A DNA stretch of 64,000 nucleotides from Deuterostichococcus epilithicus. Taxonomy: Eukaryota > Chlorophyta > Trebouxiophyceae > Prasiolales > Stichococcaceae. Within the stretch, counting starts at the first letter, position 1. Each line of letters begins with the position of its first letter. The stretch lies in the NCBI GenBank assembly GCA_033439295.1, contig JAVTLE010000001.1, positions 496,001 to 560,000 on the forward strand, given 5' to 3'. Position numbers and translations under genes: made by a program. Below, in pieces: positions 10,392 to 21,919 of this stretch. The notes beneath the pieces are model-generated. The model did not search any database. It was given only the letters and a program-made list of their open reading frames with translations, and was not told the DNA's origin.

Positions 10392-12113
10392 CTATCCCCT
10401 CCGCAGCTCCGCGATGCGTGAAGACAGGTCGTCGTTGGCCTGTCCCTGCGCCGGCGCCCGGATGGGCGCATTGGCCGCGCCCGGCAGCCCCAGGCTGACC
10501 TCCAGGCCGTGCTCGTCTGCGCGCAGGCGCAGCGAAGGTGTGACAAAAGACCAGGAGATGTGGGATGCAGGGCCGAAGCGCGGAGCCCTCCAGAGCCTCT
10601 CCATGCTCCTGAGAGCGACTCATGATGCAAGCTGTTCACGTTGCACGCACCACAACGGCGAGGTCTGCCCTCTGGCAGCAAAGCCACGCAGCAACCTGCA
10701 GGCCAAGATGTCGTGCGAGCATCATGTTGCTGCAGGGTGTTGTCGGTTCAGGGCGCGCACCTGCGACCTGCTGCATGAGCTCATTGACGTCCTCCTCCGG
10801 CGTCGACAGCGCCGCCTGGTTGTTCATCGCGTTCTCCACCACGCCCTGCACACAGGACACGTGATCAGGTTTCGCGCTGACTCAAAACTCATTGCAAAAA
10901 TCTTCAGTTCTTGACCGCGGCCCTCACTAGGCAGGCACGGCCATTCGAAGTGTGCTGGCATTGCAGCGGCATCGCAATGATGCTGGCGGCAGAGCGGCGA
11001 TGCTCCCGGCGGCTCAGGCAATCCAGCGCCCAACTGACACGCTCGCCACCTCGGCCGTGGGTTGCGACCGAGGTAGAAAGTAAACAAGGGTTGGGCTTTG
11101 TGGGGCACTCGCATGGAGCGCACCGTCTGCACGTCCAGCGTCTCGAACTGGGTCTCGAATTTGTCCATCGTCTCCGCCATTTTCTCCAGGTTGTTGCCGG
11201 CCAGCGCCACGTCCAGACTCTTTACGATGCCCACCATGCTGGCATTCACCTGGTGTGTGGACAGCATTCAATGCTGATACAACCTGCTCCGAGTTGCTGC
11301 GTCAAGCGCGGTTTTGTCCAGCGCTGCTTGCGGCAGCTGTCGCCATGTCGAGGCTGTTGACGCCGCCCAAAGTGCATCCATGTGCAGTTGTTTGTACGCC
11401 TTTGCGCTCGCTGTGGGCACCGGAAAGCATGACATCGAGGAGCAGACTGCTGGTGGCCACTGCATCCAGGACGTTGGCCATGCCACCAGGCAGCCAGAAG
11501 TCCCTGACCCACCTGGTTCATCTTGACCTGGGTGTCTAGCCGCGAGGACACAGCGTCAAGGCGCGACGCCAGGCGCAGGTAATTGAGAGCCTCGTTCTTT
11601 TTCCGGATGGCGTTCTGCGCATAGACCTACGGGCCAGCACAGAGCTTCAGGGTTAGTTGTGTCCAGGAGCACCTGCAGCGCTTGCAGACGTTGCTGTGCA
11701 GCGGCTGTCGTTGGGTGTATGCATGAACGAGAGCGGCGCCAGCGTCTAGCGGCGTGTCCGGGCAGGCATTGTGCTTCTGTACGGCGCTTTCTGCATGCAG
11801 CGGCGGCGCGGGCACCTTGGCGATGTCGATGTTGCCCTTCTCGATGGCCGCCTTGACGCGCAGCTTCTCCGCCTGCCGATGGAGTGTTTGCACTTTCAAT
11901 CTGAGTCATCAGAGTCAACGAAGCCAGGCACCAGGGCTGCCGCAATATGCGTCCTCGCAGCGGGTTGTGTTGGGAACGCAGTAACTTCGAGTCAGTCACC
12001 TTCTCCTCCTTCTCCGACTTTTTCGACGCCTTGCTCAGCTGCTTCGACGTGAACTTGAGGTTGAAGACCTGGTCAGCCATCTGCCGCTCGGCGCGGGCCT
12101 TGAGGAACCCCAT
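10392..12113 (-). CDS. CHMP1: ESCRT-III subunit CHMP1 (Vps46/Did2), copy A
   Basis: Membrane-remodelling ESCRT-III accessory subunit that recruits Vps4 during multivesicular-body sorting. Exon 1 (12113-12000) encodes [20 protein letters not shown] and the helix 1 basic region [17 protein letters not shown]. Later exons give [86 protein letters not shown] and [13 protein letters not shown]. The C-terminal end [13 protein letters not shown] is the MIM1 motif that binds the Vps4 MIT domain. Order and spacing match plant CHMP1 proteins closely. A second CHMP1 lies 16 kb away (28395-29745); this copy has one more intron, near the DVQ/VVENAM junction. The start was chosen because plant CHMP1 proteins carry a similar short leader before the NLKFTSK helix. 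Confidence 0.92.
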
Positions 12114-13026
12114 GGCGCTGCCGCACCGGGCAGCCGCCTGCGCTGGCGCCGACTCACTTGGCCCAGCTGTGATGCAGAGCAATTATCTGAAGCTGCCTGC
12201 AAGTCCTTGCCGCGTTTTACGTTCAGAACCCCGGACACGCTGGCTTTCAGATCCTAAACGCTGAACAAAACCGTCCTGTCTGGTTAACTGCGAGACATCA
12301 ACCGCGAGGTACACCAGCTGTGGCACACAAGAGGGCAGTCAGCTCGAATTGCACACTCGTCGGTACAACCTTTCCAACTCGAGAGACCTCGCGTCACGAG
12401 AAGCTGAGGAGGATCTGAAATTTTGAGACCTTTAATTGGCCGATACAAGGAGCAAGCGTGGCTCGATGCGCACTGCACGTGTCACAACATGGAAATGCGT
12501 CCGTGAGAGCCACAACAGCGACTTGTGGCACGCCGTGCAAAGCTCCGGACTGGACTTACTCCAAGACTTGGACAGGGTTTACACCTCCGCCAGATTTGGA
12601 CAAAACGATCAGCGCAAGACCGGCGCCACAGAGCACGTCACGATGGCAGACGCTGGCTCCGCACCGGCTCCGCGCCTCAATCAAAGCAAAGGGTATTCAA
12701 TAGCGACGTCAGCACGTTATGTTTCGAGGCGGCAGGTGCGCCGCATGCTCTCGTCATGGAAGCGGCCCGGGGGAGCGTGGCGCTGGCCACATGTTGTCAA
12801 TTTCAGAGGCAATTGGCAAGCGACCTCGGCTTAAGTGCTTGGATCGCCACGCCCGCGCCCTGTTGATACCAGCTCTCGGCTGACGGCAGCTCCTACCAGG
12901 AGGCCCGCTGCAGGACGGCTCTAAGGCGCTCCCGCCCTGGACTGTGCTGCGCGCATGTCCTCGGCGTGTGCGTCTCGGCGCATGGGCTCCCGCCTGGAGG
13001 CCGCCGCTTAGAACAGCGGCGGCGCC
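12114..13026. other. Intergenic region between CHMP1-A and PP2C
   Basis: About 910 bp lie between the CHMP1 start and the PP2C stop, both genes on the minus strand. It should contain the PP2C 3' UTR and the CHMP1 promoter. A TGTAA on the minus strand sits near 12580. A 132-codon plus-strand frame here lacks an ATG start and family resemblance. Confidence 0.4.
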
Positions 13027-16000
13027 TCAGGACGGCGCTGCAGCGTCTGCGGGCGCGCCGGGCGCAGGGGCGGGTGGCGGCACAGGCGGCGCCTGCTGCA
13101 GGCCCGCCAGCGCGGGCGCCGTGCCCTTGAGCAGCACCACCATCGCCGACATGTTGTCACAGCCTGCGGCGGAGGCGGCCCCGAGTCAGGCGGTCGCATC
13201 ACGGTGGGTCGGAGCCGGGGCGAGGCCCTACTGGGGCTGGAGGCAAGAGACAGACCTGCTGTTCCTCAGCTCGGCAGTGACCCTGCACACTGGGCGCTGG
13301 GAAGAGGCAGGCCCATGATGTGGCGCATGAGGGATGACAGTTCGCACAGCACATCCCTGCTGCAGGGGATGCTGCAGCCCTGCAAGCTCCCTGGTGCGGT
13401 GCTCGAGCTGCATCATGCACAGCGGCGCGGTGCTGCAGAAGGAGCAGAAGGCGGCAAGCTCAGGCCACCCTTACCGCGCCCGCAGCCGTTGGTGTTGGGC
13501 GCGAGGCACGCGTCGCACAGCTCCTCGCAGATCTTGCGCGGCGCCATGCCCCGCTTCAGCCTTGCCCGCACGAAGTCCACAGCCTGTGTAGACAAACCAG
13601 ACGGCTTCAGGGTTTGTGCAGGTGGCAGAAATTGAGGTGGTGCGCCTGGCCCCACTTCAGCCTCCTCCGCACGAAGTCCACAGTTAGGCGCTCTGGTGCT
13701 TGAAGGACATGCCCCACGATGTGCCTACTCGCCGGCCCAGGCAGCAGCCGGGAGGAGGCACTGGACCGGCGGCTGATGCAGTTGCAAATGCAGAAACGAT
13801 TGCAGAGCAACGCCCTGGATGCCGGACTCTGGTGACAAGGCAGGCTATCCAAGCTGCTGCAGCTGCATCATCGAGCTCACGGCAAGGGGGCGGGTAGTCA
13901 CCTAGCAGCATGGAATTGCTTGCTCATGTCCCAGATGCTCACAAAAATGATTGATAGAAGGGAGAGAAGGGGGGAAGGGCAAGGCTATGGGTGAGGATAT
14001 ACGAAACTCCACCTGCTGGTTGGTCAGCACATCCCAGATGCCGTCGCACGCCAGCAACAGGAACTCGTCGCCGGGCGCCATCTTCAGCCGCCGCACCTGC
14101 AATACAGTTGGGGACAGCGGCGGTGGTGGAAAGCTGTTTCCTGCTGCCTGGTGCTTTGCAGGCTGGTCACACAGCCAGGCGCCGCTCTGGCGGTGCGTGC
14201 TGCCGACAGAGCATGCCGTATTGCAGCCGCGCTCGTGTGCTGGAGCATGGAACTTGTGGTGCGCGAACACGCGGCCACAGGGTCTGGGGGCCATGGCAGC
14301 AGGCCATGCCCGCATGCGACCCCGAGCCCGCTTGCGGGTTAGCCACAAAGCCCATGCTCCCGTAAAGATGCACGATGACACATGTTGCACTGTGTGCGCA
14401 TCGTCAGCCGCTGCACGCATCGGCGCGCTGCCAGGGGGTCCTTGAAGACAAATCTGCTGTGGGGCCTTGTCACGCGCGTCAGCAAATCTTCTTCCGGATT
14501 ACTTCGGAACAATTTTTGCAGTGCCGATTCATCCACCTTAGCCGCGCATTGTTCCATCCTGTGCCAGAGTTTCAGTTCTTCCACAACCCCACCTCTAGGT
14601 CAGGCTCCAGACAGTCTGCCTGGCTGCCAGACGGCGCCGCCGGTCCGTGGACCGACACCGCCAGGTGAAAGCATGGTGGGGGGGGGGGGGGGATCCCAAN
14701 CAAGTTTCGGTCCGCATGCCTGCCGCACCTCGGGCACTGCTGTGACGATCTGCTCCGCGGCCTGCAGGTCGGCCGATTGCTTGTACTCCATGTCCCCAAG
14801 TGCGCGGCTCAGGTTGAGGCTGCCGTTCACGCGCCCGTCCGTCACAAAGCCGCCCGCCTGCAGGCGACGGCGCGCAGCGCCGGTCAGGCGAGCCCGCGGG
14901 CGGCAGGCGGCTGCGCTGCAGGACAGGGCGAGCGGCGGGGCGGCAGCAGCATCCGGGAGCGTGCCCGCGCCGGGGGCCGCCCCGAGCGACAGCCCAGGCA
15001 GCCCCACATGCCCAGCGCCTGCCTCCCACAGACCCGCATCCTTCCAGGCTCGGGCCTCGAGATCGTCGGTTCTGGCAGCGCCAGACGCCGGGGACGCTTC
15101 CCACAAAGGTGCCCCCGAGACCCAAACGAAGGCGGCCCCCTGCACCCTGGGCTCCCTAAACCCTGGGCTCCCTAAACCCTGGGGGCCGACAAACCTTGAG
15201 GATGCGGTCATGCTCCGCCTCGTCGTTGGGCTTGTGGTCGACGGTCATCGCGATCGCGCGGCCGGCGCGGCAGGCGACGCACCGCGAGTCGCCCGCATTG
15301 GCCACTGTCAGCACGCCCTCCGAGACCAGTGCCGCGACCGCTGTGCAGCCCGCCATCGGCCCCGTCCACTTCTCCGGCACTGCAACAGCAGTTTGTATAC
15401 GAGTTTGAGACATGAGGCAGCACTGGCCCACTGTTGCGTGGACGTGGATCCAGACATTCGGCACGGATGTGGATACAGACTATGCACAGCGAGCGCTGCG
15501 CCGCCACCCTGGTGCAGCCTGACATGGGCCCGAGCACTTCTCAGGCGGCGCGGGTGCCGGCAGGGATCTGCATGCACATGTGCACCGCTGATTGATATCA
15601 TCTTGGAGCTCAAGTCAGGCCCAGCTTTGAAGGTAGGCTACTCCTAGCAAGCAGCGCCGCCATGAGGCCCGTCCACTGCCCTTGGAGCCAGGCAGGAATG
15701 TGGGCGGGAAAGGATTCTGCTCGTCTGCATTCTACAACCCTGCCGCCTGCACCATGCTGGCCTGGATCGAGGCCGGACATCACAGCGAGTAAAGCCCCAG
15801 TGGCACGCCGAGCGCCGCTGCTGCGGTGCAGCTAGCCGCTGCGGCCCAGCACATCTCAAAACAAAGGTTCCAAGTCGGTCTGAGGAGCCTGCGCCACACG
15901 CTTTAGGATTTGTTGACCCACCTGCCGGCGTGGCGGGCTCGCGCTGCTGCTCCTCATCGCTGCCGCTGCCGCTGCCGCTGCTGCTGCTGCTGCTGCTGCT

Positions 16001-19000
16001 GCTGCCGACGTCGGCTTCGGCATTGGCGAACGGCGAGCAGCCTGCGCGGCGCACCAGGCATCGATGGATCACCGTTTCCACCATGTGGCATCGCTGTCAA
16101 AAGCTCGAGCATGCGACAGGCCCCGCGCAGATGCAGCAGGGCGAATGAATGTACGTCGAAACTTTCGGTTGGCTGAGTCACGAATGTATGCACAAAACCT
16201 TCCAGTACAGGCTGAGCCCTGTGCGCACTGTGGTGCTCGGCAATGCCGTTGGCCTCGGCATGCGCGGGCGGCTCCAGGTCTGCCACCGCCGCTTCCGCAG
16301 CGTCCCCGGCGTCTGTGGACGCGTCCATGGGCTGCGCCTTGGCCAGCTCGCGCTTGCGCTTGCCGCTGCGCCCCGACGGCGAGTCACCATCTGCACGCAG
16401 GGCCAGCGCCGGTCGCCAGGGCCGGATGGCAACAGGAATGCACTGACGCTGCTGTGGTTCCGCCTGCGGCATTCGCCCCCGCGCCACCCCGGAGTGAAGC
16501 AAACTTTCTCGTGCACCAGGAGCTAGCTGAGCAGGAGCAGCCGAGCCCCTCCACCGGATCCACTGCATCCTCCAGCCTCGACTCCCCGGCTCGGGGCGGC
16601 GCCCTGCCCGCCGGCATGCACAGCAGAACCAATTCAGTGTGTAGCCGCCCACGCACCGTCGGGCGGCGACGGCGGCGGCGAGTCGTCAGACGCCTCAGAC
16701 CCTTCCATGCTGGCGGCCTCGCTTTCGGCGGCAGCCTTGGCGACGGCGGCCGCGACGTCCGCCGCAAGTGTGTTGTCCAGCTCGACCAGCTCCGCCGGCA
16801 TCGGCTCGTCCCGCGCGCCGTCGCCCTCCTCCGAGCCGCGGCCACTGCTGGAGCCTGGCGCAGGGAGGACACCGACCATCAAAAGTGTGCTTTCGGGGAT
16901 TCTGCGCCGGCATTGCTCACGTGCTGCCAGGTTGCACCAGCTCCGACGGCATCGGATCATGCCTGGCGCCATCGCCATGCTCCAAACCGCAACGTCTGCT
17001 CGAGCCCGACAAGAACATCACAGACTGCAGGACTAGAGATGATCTGCACACGAGCAGCGGCCTCGGCTCCTCGATGCCGGTCACCCTCCTCCGAACCACA
17101 CCCGCTGCTTGAGCCAAGCAAGGAGCAGCATATTGTGAACAGCGAGGTGAGATGTGGACTTGGCGAATGTGGACTTGCACACGCGCGCCCGCGTTGGCTC
17201 CTCGCACCCAGTGGCGCCCTCCATTGAGCCGCGCCCGCTGCCGGAGCCTGTCCCAGCACTGCTCACGATGAAGGAGGCAGCACAGCAGCCCCAGGTTCTG
17301 CAGCAGCATGCGGCCCCGCCGCAAGGGATCGACCCCCGCCGCAAGGGGCTCGGCGTGATGGCAGGGGCAGGGCAGGCGCATCGCATGAGGGGCGTGCGGG
17401 GCCGTCCGGCGCCTCATCGCATCGCACGGGGCGCTCAGCACAGTCGGAGCGCACTTGCCATGGGCAGGGGCGCGCGTCGAGTCGCCACACAACAGCACCG
17501 CAGTGGGGGTCTGGAAACCCTGAGATCTAGCTCCTGAACACTGATCAACGGCCTCACCCCGGCGGGCGGAGCGCTTGGCGCGGTCGGAGCGCGCCCGCGC
17601 CTGGTCCAGCGCCGCCAGCTGCAGCCGCAGCGCCTCGGGCAGGTCCGCCGCGTCCACCAGCAGCGGCTGCCTGCAGGGCCACAGTGTGAACAGCGTCAGC
17701 GTCGGTTCGCAGCCGCCCGACGCCTTGCACCAGGCTGCGGCCGCTCCGTGATGCTGCGGCCCGTCCCTCGACTCGGGAGGCGGGCTGCCGGTCGCGCAGC
17801 AGCAGCTGCGCCTCTGGTGATCATCGTCGGGAGCCTTCCACAAGACACCCTGCACGGTCGTGCGCCATGCACGCAGTGCGCAGGGCCACTTCCTGTTCTC
17901 GCGAGTGCGCCAAGCGCGAGGCCAGTCGTGGCCGGGCGTGCCGCTGCAGGAGATGGCGTCACCAGGCAGCGTCCTCCAGACTCGTGACGGGCTGCCCGAG
18001 TGCTCAGTGCAACCGTTGCCCAATGGCTGGTTGCTTTGTGCGAGGGGCGGCAGGCGAAGGTCAGGAGCCAGCGCACGGCAGCAGCCGCATTTTAAATTTA
18101 TTTTCATATACCCTTCCGCACCCAGCGTCGCTGGGCGAGGCGTCTCCCGCGAGGCCCTCCAGCTCAGGGCGCGCCTCGTCACGCATCAGGAGCTCGTCCA
18201 TGCGCAGATACACCTGCGCCACAGATGCGATAGTGGTGTTTGGTTTCTTGTTCCAATGACATTGTTATGTTTCTTCTTTCCTCCAACTCATCTGGCCGGC
18301 GCTGCGGTCGGCAAGGGCTCGGCTGCATGGGCAGGTTGCATGCAGCCGCGGCAGACATCTGTGGGTGCACAGCTTTATTCTGCATGTGCATGACAGGCAG
18401 TTGCACATCGAGTTTCACCAATGGACACCTGTATGAGCGCCTGCTTCAGGTCTCCGCCGGACCAGCCCTCAGTCTGCACCAGCTCCTTGGCCTGTGTGCG
18501 GCAGATGATCCCCCAGGGTTTGCGGATGGACACTGCCGCTCAAGGAACCACGACTTGCGCCGCCTGCTGTCTTCGTCGCTGAGGCCAAGACGCATCGCAG
18601 GTGCCACCTATGAACTGGCGGCGCAACAAGAGCGGCTCCCTTGCAGTATGGTCCCACATGCAGTATGGTCTCGCATCAAGGCATGCCCGACCCAGCAGGA
18701 CCCTTGTGGTAGGGGAGCAGAGCCTTCCTCCGGCCTCCGCTGCCCGAGCTGGGTTTGAGGGCCGCCACACGACGCGCAATCAGGCGCTCGCAGCAGGGCT
18801 GCGGCTGCAGTTGCCAAAGCGCAAAATGCGATCGAGGGGCCGTACCATCTTCAGCGCCACGAACTTGGCGACCTCTTTGCCGCCGTGGCCGTCAAACACG
18901 GCGAAGAACCCCGTCTTGCCGTCGCGCCCGAGGTCCAGAGACATCGCATGCGCGTCCTCCTGTGCGCACCGCAGGAGGAGCTCGCATCGGGCGGGCGGAG

Positions 19001-19318
19001 CCACCCTCGGCGGCGATGCTTGGGTAGCAGCATCGTAAAAGGCAGGTCTCCGCAGCATTGCACCGCCACAGGGACACGCTGCGTGGCATTCTGCAGTACG
19101 CGCGCACCATCTCTGTCCGCCAGCCCTGCATGGCCGCCACGCCATACTTGAACTGCTCGTTCTCACCCTCCTCCGACTCCTGCAGGCGGAGTCATCAAGC
19201 GTGATTGAGGAACTGAGAGAGCACCGCTCCGCTGTGCGCAGGCCGCATCGTGCAAATGCATCCCCACACATAGACACCTCACCTTGTCCGTCTGCGGCTT
19301 GCTGAGATACGCGCCCAT
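13027..19318 (-). CDS. PP2C-family protein phosphatase with an acidic/Ser-rich insertion
   Basis: Metal-dependent Ser/Thr phosphatase of the plant type that begins MGAYLS. Exons near the start are 19318-19283 ([12 protein letters not shown]), 19179-19108 ([13 protein letters not shown]), 18959-18846 ([20 protein letters not shown]) and 18491-18429 ([19 protein letters not shown]). The rest of the core is seen in [28 protein letters not shown] and [19 protein letters not shown] (about 15380-15200), [40 protein letters not shown] and [14 protein letters not shown]. The stop is TGA at 13029-13027. The metal-binding Asp residues (VFDGHGG, CDGIWD, GCDN) are all present. Between the two halves of the catalytic domain, several exons (about 15930-17680) add charged and Ser-rich sequence; plant relatives have a shorter insertion there. 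One N at 14700 next to a G run lies in an intron. Confidence 0.93.
14675..14700. other. G homopolymer with an N: assembly weak point
   Basis: A run of G followed by ggatcccaaN in a PP2C intron suggests an unresolved read join. Sequence around it may be wrong by a few bases or more. Confidence 0.6.
15137..15180 (-). repeat. Short tandem with telomere-like TTTAGGG units
   Basis: A 16-bp unit (CTCCCTAAACCCTGGG) occurs twice in tandem in a PP2C intron, next to the donor of the GDSRCV exon. On the minus strand each unit contains TTTAGGG, the plant and green algal telomere unit. Two units are too few to call an interstitial telomere. Confidence 0.6.
15963..16009 (-). repeat. CTG/CAG trinucleotide run, poly-Ser in PP2C
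   Basis: An uninterrupted run of CTG after CCGCTG units, read on the minus strand as AGC codons ([20 protein letters not shown]). It lies in the acidic insertion of the phosphatase. Confidence 0.7.
16774..17260 (-). repeat. Four-copy decayed array of a PP2C exon edge
   Basis: The start of the acidic exon ([19 protein letters not shown], 16774-16860) is echoed three times upstream in the transcript: about 16931-17005 ([18 protein letters not shown]), 17055-17122 ([16 protein letters not shown]) and 17195-17260 ([15 protein letters not shown]). Spacing is about 125-150 bp, and the most distant copy is the least similar. Confidence 0.8.
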
Positions 19319-20627
19319 GCTGGTCAGCCCTGGTGCTCAGCACTGAGCCGGGAGCACGCTATGGTTTCACCGGGCGTGCTGCAGTACACTTGCTGGCAGC
19401 TACCTCAGCACCATTGCGCGGTTGCAATGCCTGCGAAGTGCATTGGCGAGAATACTGTCGTCAGACCCCGGCACAGCTGTGACGTTTATCACGCCTGCAG
19501 GCGCCTATTGCAACCTGTGACAGGCACAACAGACGTAAGAGACCACAGTGGCAAGACAGCTGTGATGCTCTCCTGCACTACCACCCAGCTCTAGGTGGCA
19601 CAAGCAGCCGTCAGTCGCAGAACTCTCTGAGAGCGCCCTCTCTGCCACACAGCGTCATGCTTGACCTCTGGAAGTTTTCCGGCCTCCCAACAACGATACC
19701 ACACCAGTGGGTAACGAGGCACCTGCGAGCTCTTTCGAACTCGCACACCAGGAAGGGGCTGCGCCGTCAATCGTGGAACTAGGAGCTATACAGCTACACG
19801 CAGCTGTCTGCACGGCGTCCGCAGCGTGCGCCTTTTGCCGGGTTGCTGACGCACCCCGACGCGCCCAAAAGGGAGCGCCTCCGCGGAGGGTGGCGTGAGC
19901 CCATTTCGCAGGTACTGTTTCTTCGGCAACATAGTGGCGGTGTGACATCAGTGTCTTGGTGCCGCACACGAGCAACGTCCTGGGGGATGCGCGAGGACGC
20001 GGCCAGGGTGCCAGCAATCCACTCCGCGAGAGGGTGCAACTCCTTGACGGCTCGAGGGGATGGCCTGAGCCCTGAGGAGACACGCCCACCTGTGTAGCTG
20101 CTGCTCGAACACCGAAATGCGCAATGATCGCGGTCAGACGCCTGCTGCAGGTGGTCACTGAGGGCAAGGTCGGAACGGTGCTGACTCGCACACGCGCTGC
20201 CAAGTCGTGGTCCCCGTCGCCGTTCACAGACCGTCAAGCATTACCTGCAGCTGAGGAGCACAAGCCTGCTGGATGCCGCTGCGATGCCAGAATGAACCGC
20301 AGATCAGCCGGTGCAGCGCCACGTGCGGAGCGCCGCTGGAAGGGGAGGTGTTGGCATTGATTAGTCGTTTCAGGTTTAAGTACAAGGGCGATAACATGTG
20401 ATGAGATGGATCTGTGAATTCATTCCCTGCACGCACAACCCCATGTGGCATCACGCAATCTTTCTGGCCTTGTTGCCCCAGCGCTGGACTGTCGCAGCAC
20501 AAAGCCTCCGCAGCGTCCGCAGCGCAAACTCCGCCATCAGGACCGGTCTGGCCGCGGCAGCCGTGCGGCAGCTGCAGAACGTAAGGCGGGTGATGCTGTG
20601 AGCGCTCGGGGCACCTCACAGCGTGAC
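19319..20627. other. 1.3 kb between divergent genes, no supported gene
   Basis: It lies between the PP2C start (-) and the small complex I-like gene (+). It holds both promoters. A 190-codon minus-strand frame (19655-20227) and a 78-codon plus-strand frame (20124-20360) are open but have no recognisable family or splice partner, so no gene is called. Confidence 0.4.
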
Positions 20628-21166
20628 ATGGCGGTCTCCGGCGCAGCTGTCGGATCCCTGCTGGGCCTGGGCGTGCAGATGTATGCCAACGCAGTCCGCA
20701 AACTGCCGCTCATGCGCAACCCCTGGGAGCACGTGATTGCCCTTGGCCTGGGAGGCTACGCTGGCAAGTGGCTGGTAGAGTTTGAGGAGCGAACCGCGCA
20801 GGAGCTCGAGGAGATCCTGCAGAAGCGAGCGCAGGCAAGCAACGTGACGTCGGGCTTCGACTGTTGCAGCGCCAGCGGCATGCGTCGCAGCGGCACTCCT
20901 ACCATATGCATGATGCCACTCGCAGCTATATAGCGTGCTGGCAGCCAAGCAAGCAGACAGCGTCAGGCACGACGCCCCTCGATGGCATTGTAGGGCGTTT
21001 CGTCGCCTGTTTTAGACTGGTCATTCAGCACTTCAGGACTGCAAGCGCATCATCATGAAATGACCTGAACACCCTCCATTGCCATGTGCCGCAGGCAAAC
21101 AAGGGGGTGAAATTCAGGGCTGTGCACCACCAACATCCGACGTATGTCGACAACGACGAGGACTGA
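20628..21166 (+). CDS. Small membrane protein, probable plant/algal complex I subunit
   Basis: Two exons (20628-20834 and 21095-21166) give a 92-residue protein. It starts MAVSGAAVGSLLGLGVQMYA, then NAVRKLPLMRNPWEHVIALG, LGGYAGKWLVEFEERTAQEL and a charged tail ending HPTYVDNDED. The block KLPxMRxPWEH followed by one hydrophobic segment and an amphipathic helix resembles the short plant mitochondrial proteins found with respiratory complex I (At4g20150-like). This match is from memory and is tentative. The intron has a GC donor (GCGCAG|GCAAGC) and acceptor GCCGCAG|GCAAAC. Splicing keeps frame and removes an early stop. A leader starting at 20443 (MWHHAIFLALLPQRW) could join in frame, but only through a 41-base intron, so the shorter start is preferred. 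Confidence 0.65.
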
Positions 21167-21919
21167 TAGTGGAGGGGCATGTGGAGGAGGCGCGCCATTG
21201 GCAGTTTCGTGCCAAGTGGCGCGTTCAGTGGCATGGACCGTAATCAGCCGCGCAGTGGTCCGGCGTCTGACCGTCACGCTGCCTGAGTGCAGCGTCGCAT
21301 TGCAGTACGGGTGTTTGTTTCACCGAAGCAGCAGAATGCGACCGGCGCATTCAACATCACGTATTGCAGCAGCAGTGAAGAAAATATTCTTGCCTGGGAG
21401 CAGGAACCCTAGCACTCTTCAAGAGGTTATATACAAGTTCGGGATGATTTGTTGAGGCATAGTGCAGGTCTGGTAAATGCTCCCACAGACTACCATATGT
21501 CCTTCTGTAAGTTTGGCGCCGGAGGGCCTGTCATGGTCATGGACCTTGTCGTTCGTGCAGGGCCCTGTGCATCTGGAATCTGCCCTCAGACCACGCACGG
21601 CAGATCTTGGAAAACCCCTCTTCAATCAATGCAATTCGCAATCACGGATCAGGGACGGGGGTTCTGGCGAAACTTGAGGTCAGAGCCGAGGCCTGCTTGC
21701 AGCATCGCTTTCGGGCAGCATCAGCGGCTCAATTTCAGAGCGCCAGTATGTCCGGTCGTGAGGCTCAAGTCTGAGTGTGCATGTGGTGCATCGTGATGAG
21801 ACACGGCACATCGATCAGCACTCCGTGAGCTAGCTTGAGATTGTCTACTTGGTCGAGGTGACACTGCCCACAAGACATCGCTACCCAGGCACTGCACGTT
21901 CCCATGCCCTTGCCCTGCG
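21167..21919. other. Tail-to-tail intergenic region
   Basis: About 750 bp lie between the small complex I-like gene and IF-3. A plus-strand TGTAA occurs at 21506-21510. Nothing else is recognised. Confidence 0.4.
21506..21510 (+). terminator. Possible TGTAA poly(A) signal
   Basis: Algal-type poly(A) motif 340 bases past the stop of the 92-residue protein gene, same strand. The evidence is only the pentamer and its position. Confidence 0.25.

Noticed and set aside
12436-12834. 132-codon plus-strand open frame
   Set aside because: It begins with a non-ATG codon and has no recognisable domain; probably the 3' UTR of PP2C read in antisense.
14382-15647. 421-codon plus-strand open frame
   Set aside because: It is antisense to the PP2C core exons ([18 protein letters not shown]), which carry the real family sequence. 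High GC opens the opposite frame.
19655-20227. 190-codon minus-strand open frame upstream of PP2C
   Set aside because: No family resemblance, no convincing splice partner, and its ATG is only the first in a GC-rich stretch. It is left as unexplained intergenic DNA.
20443-20668. Mitochondrial-type leader MWHHAIFLALLPQRW for the small complex I-like gene
   Set aside because: It joins in frame only through a 41-base intron, shorter than any other intron seen here. Related short proteins begin at the position of ATG 20628.
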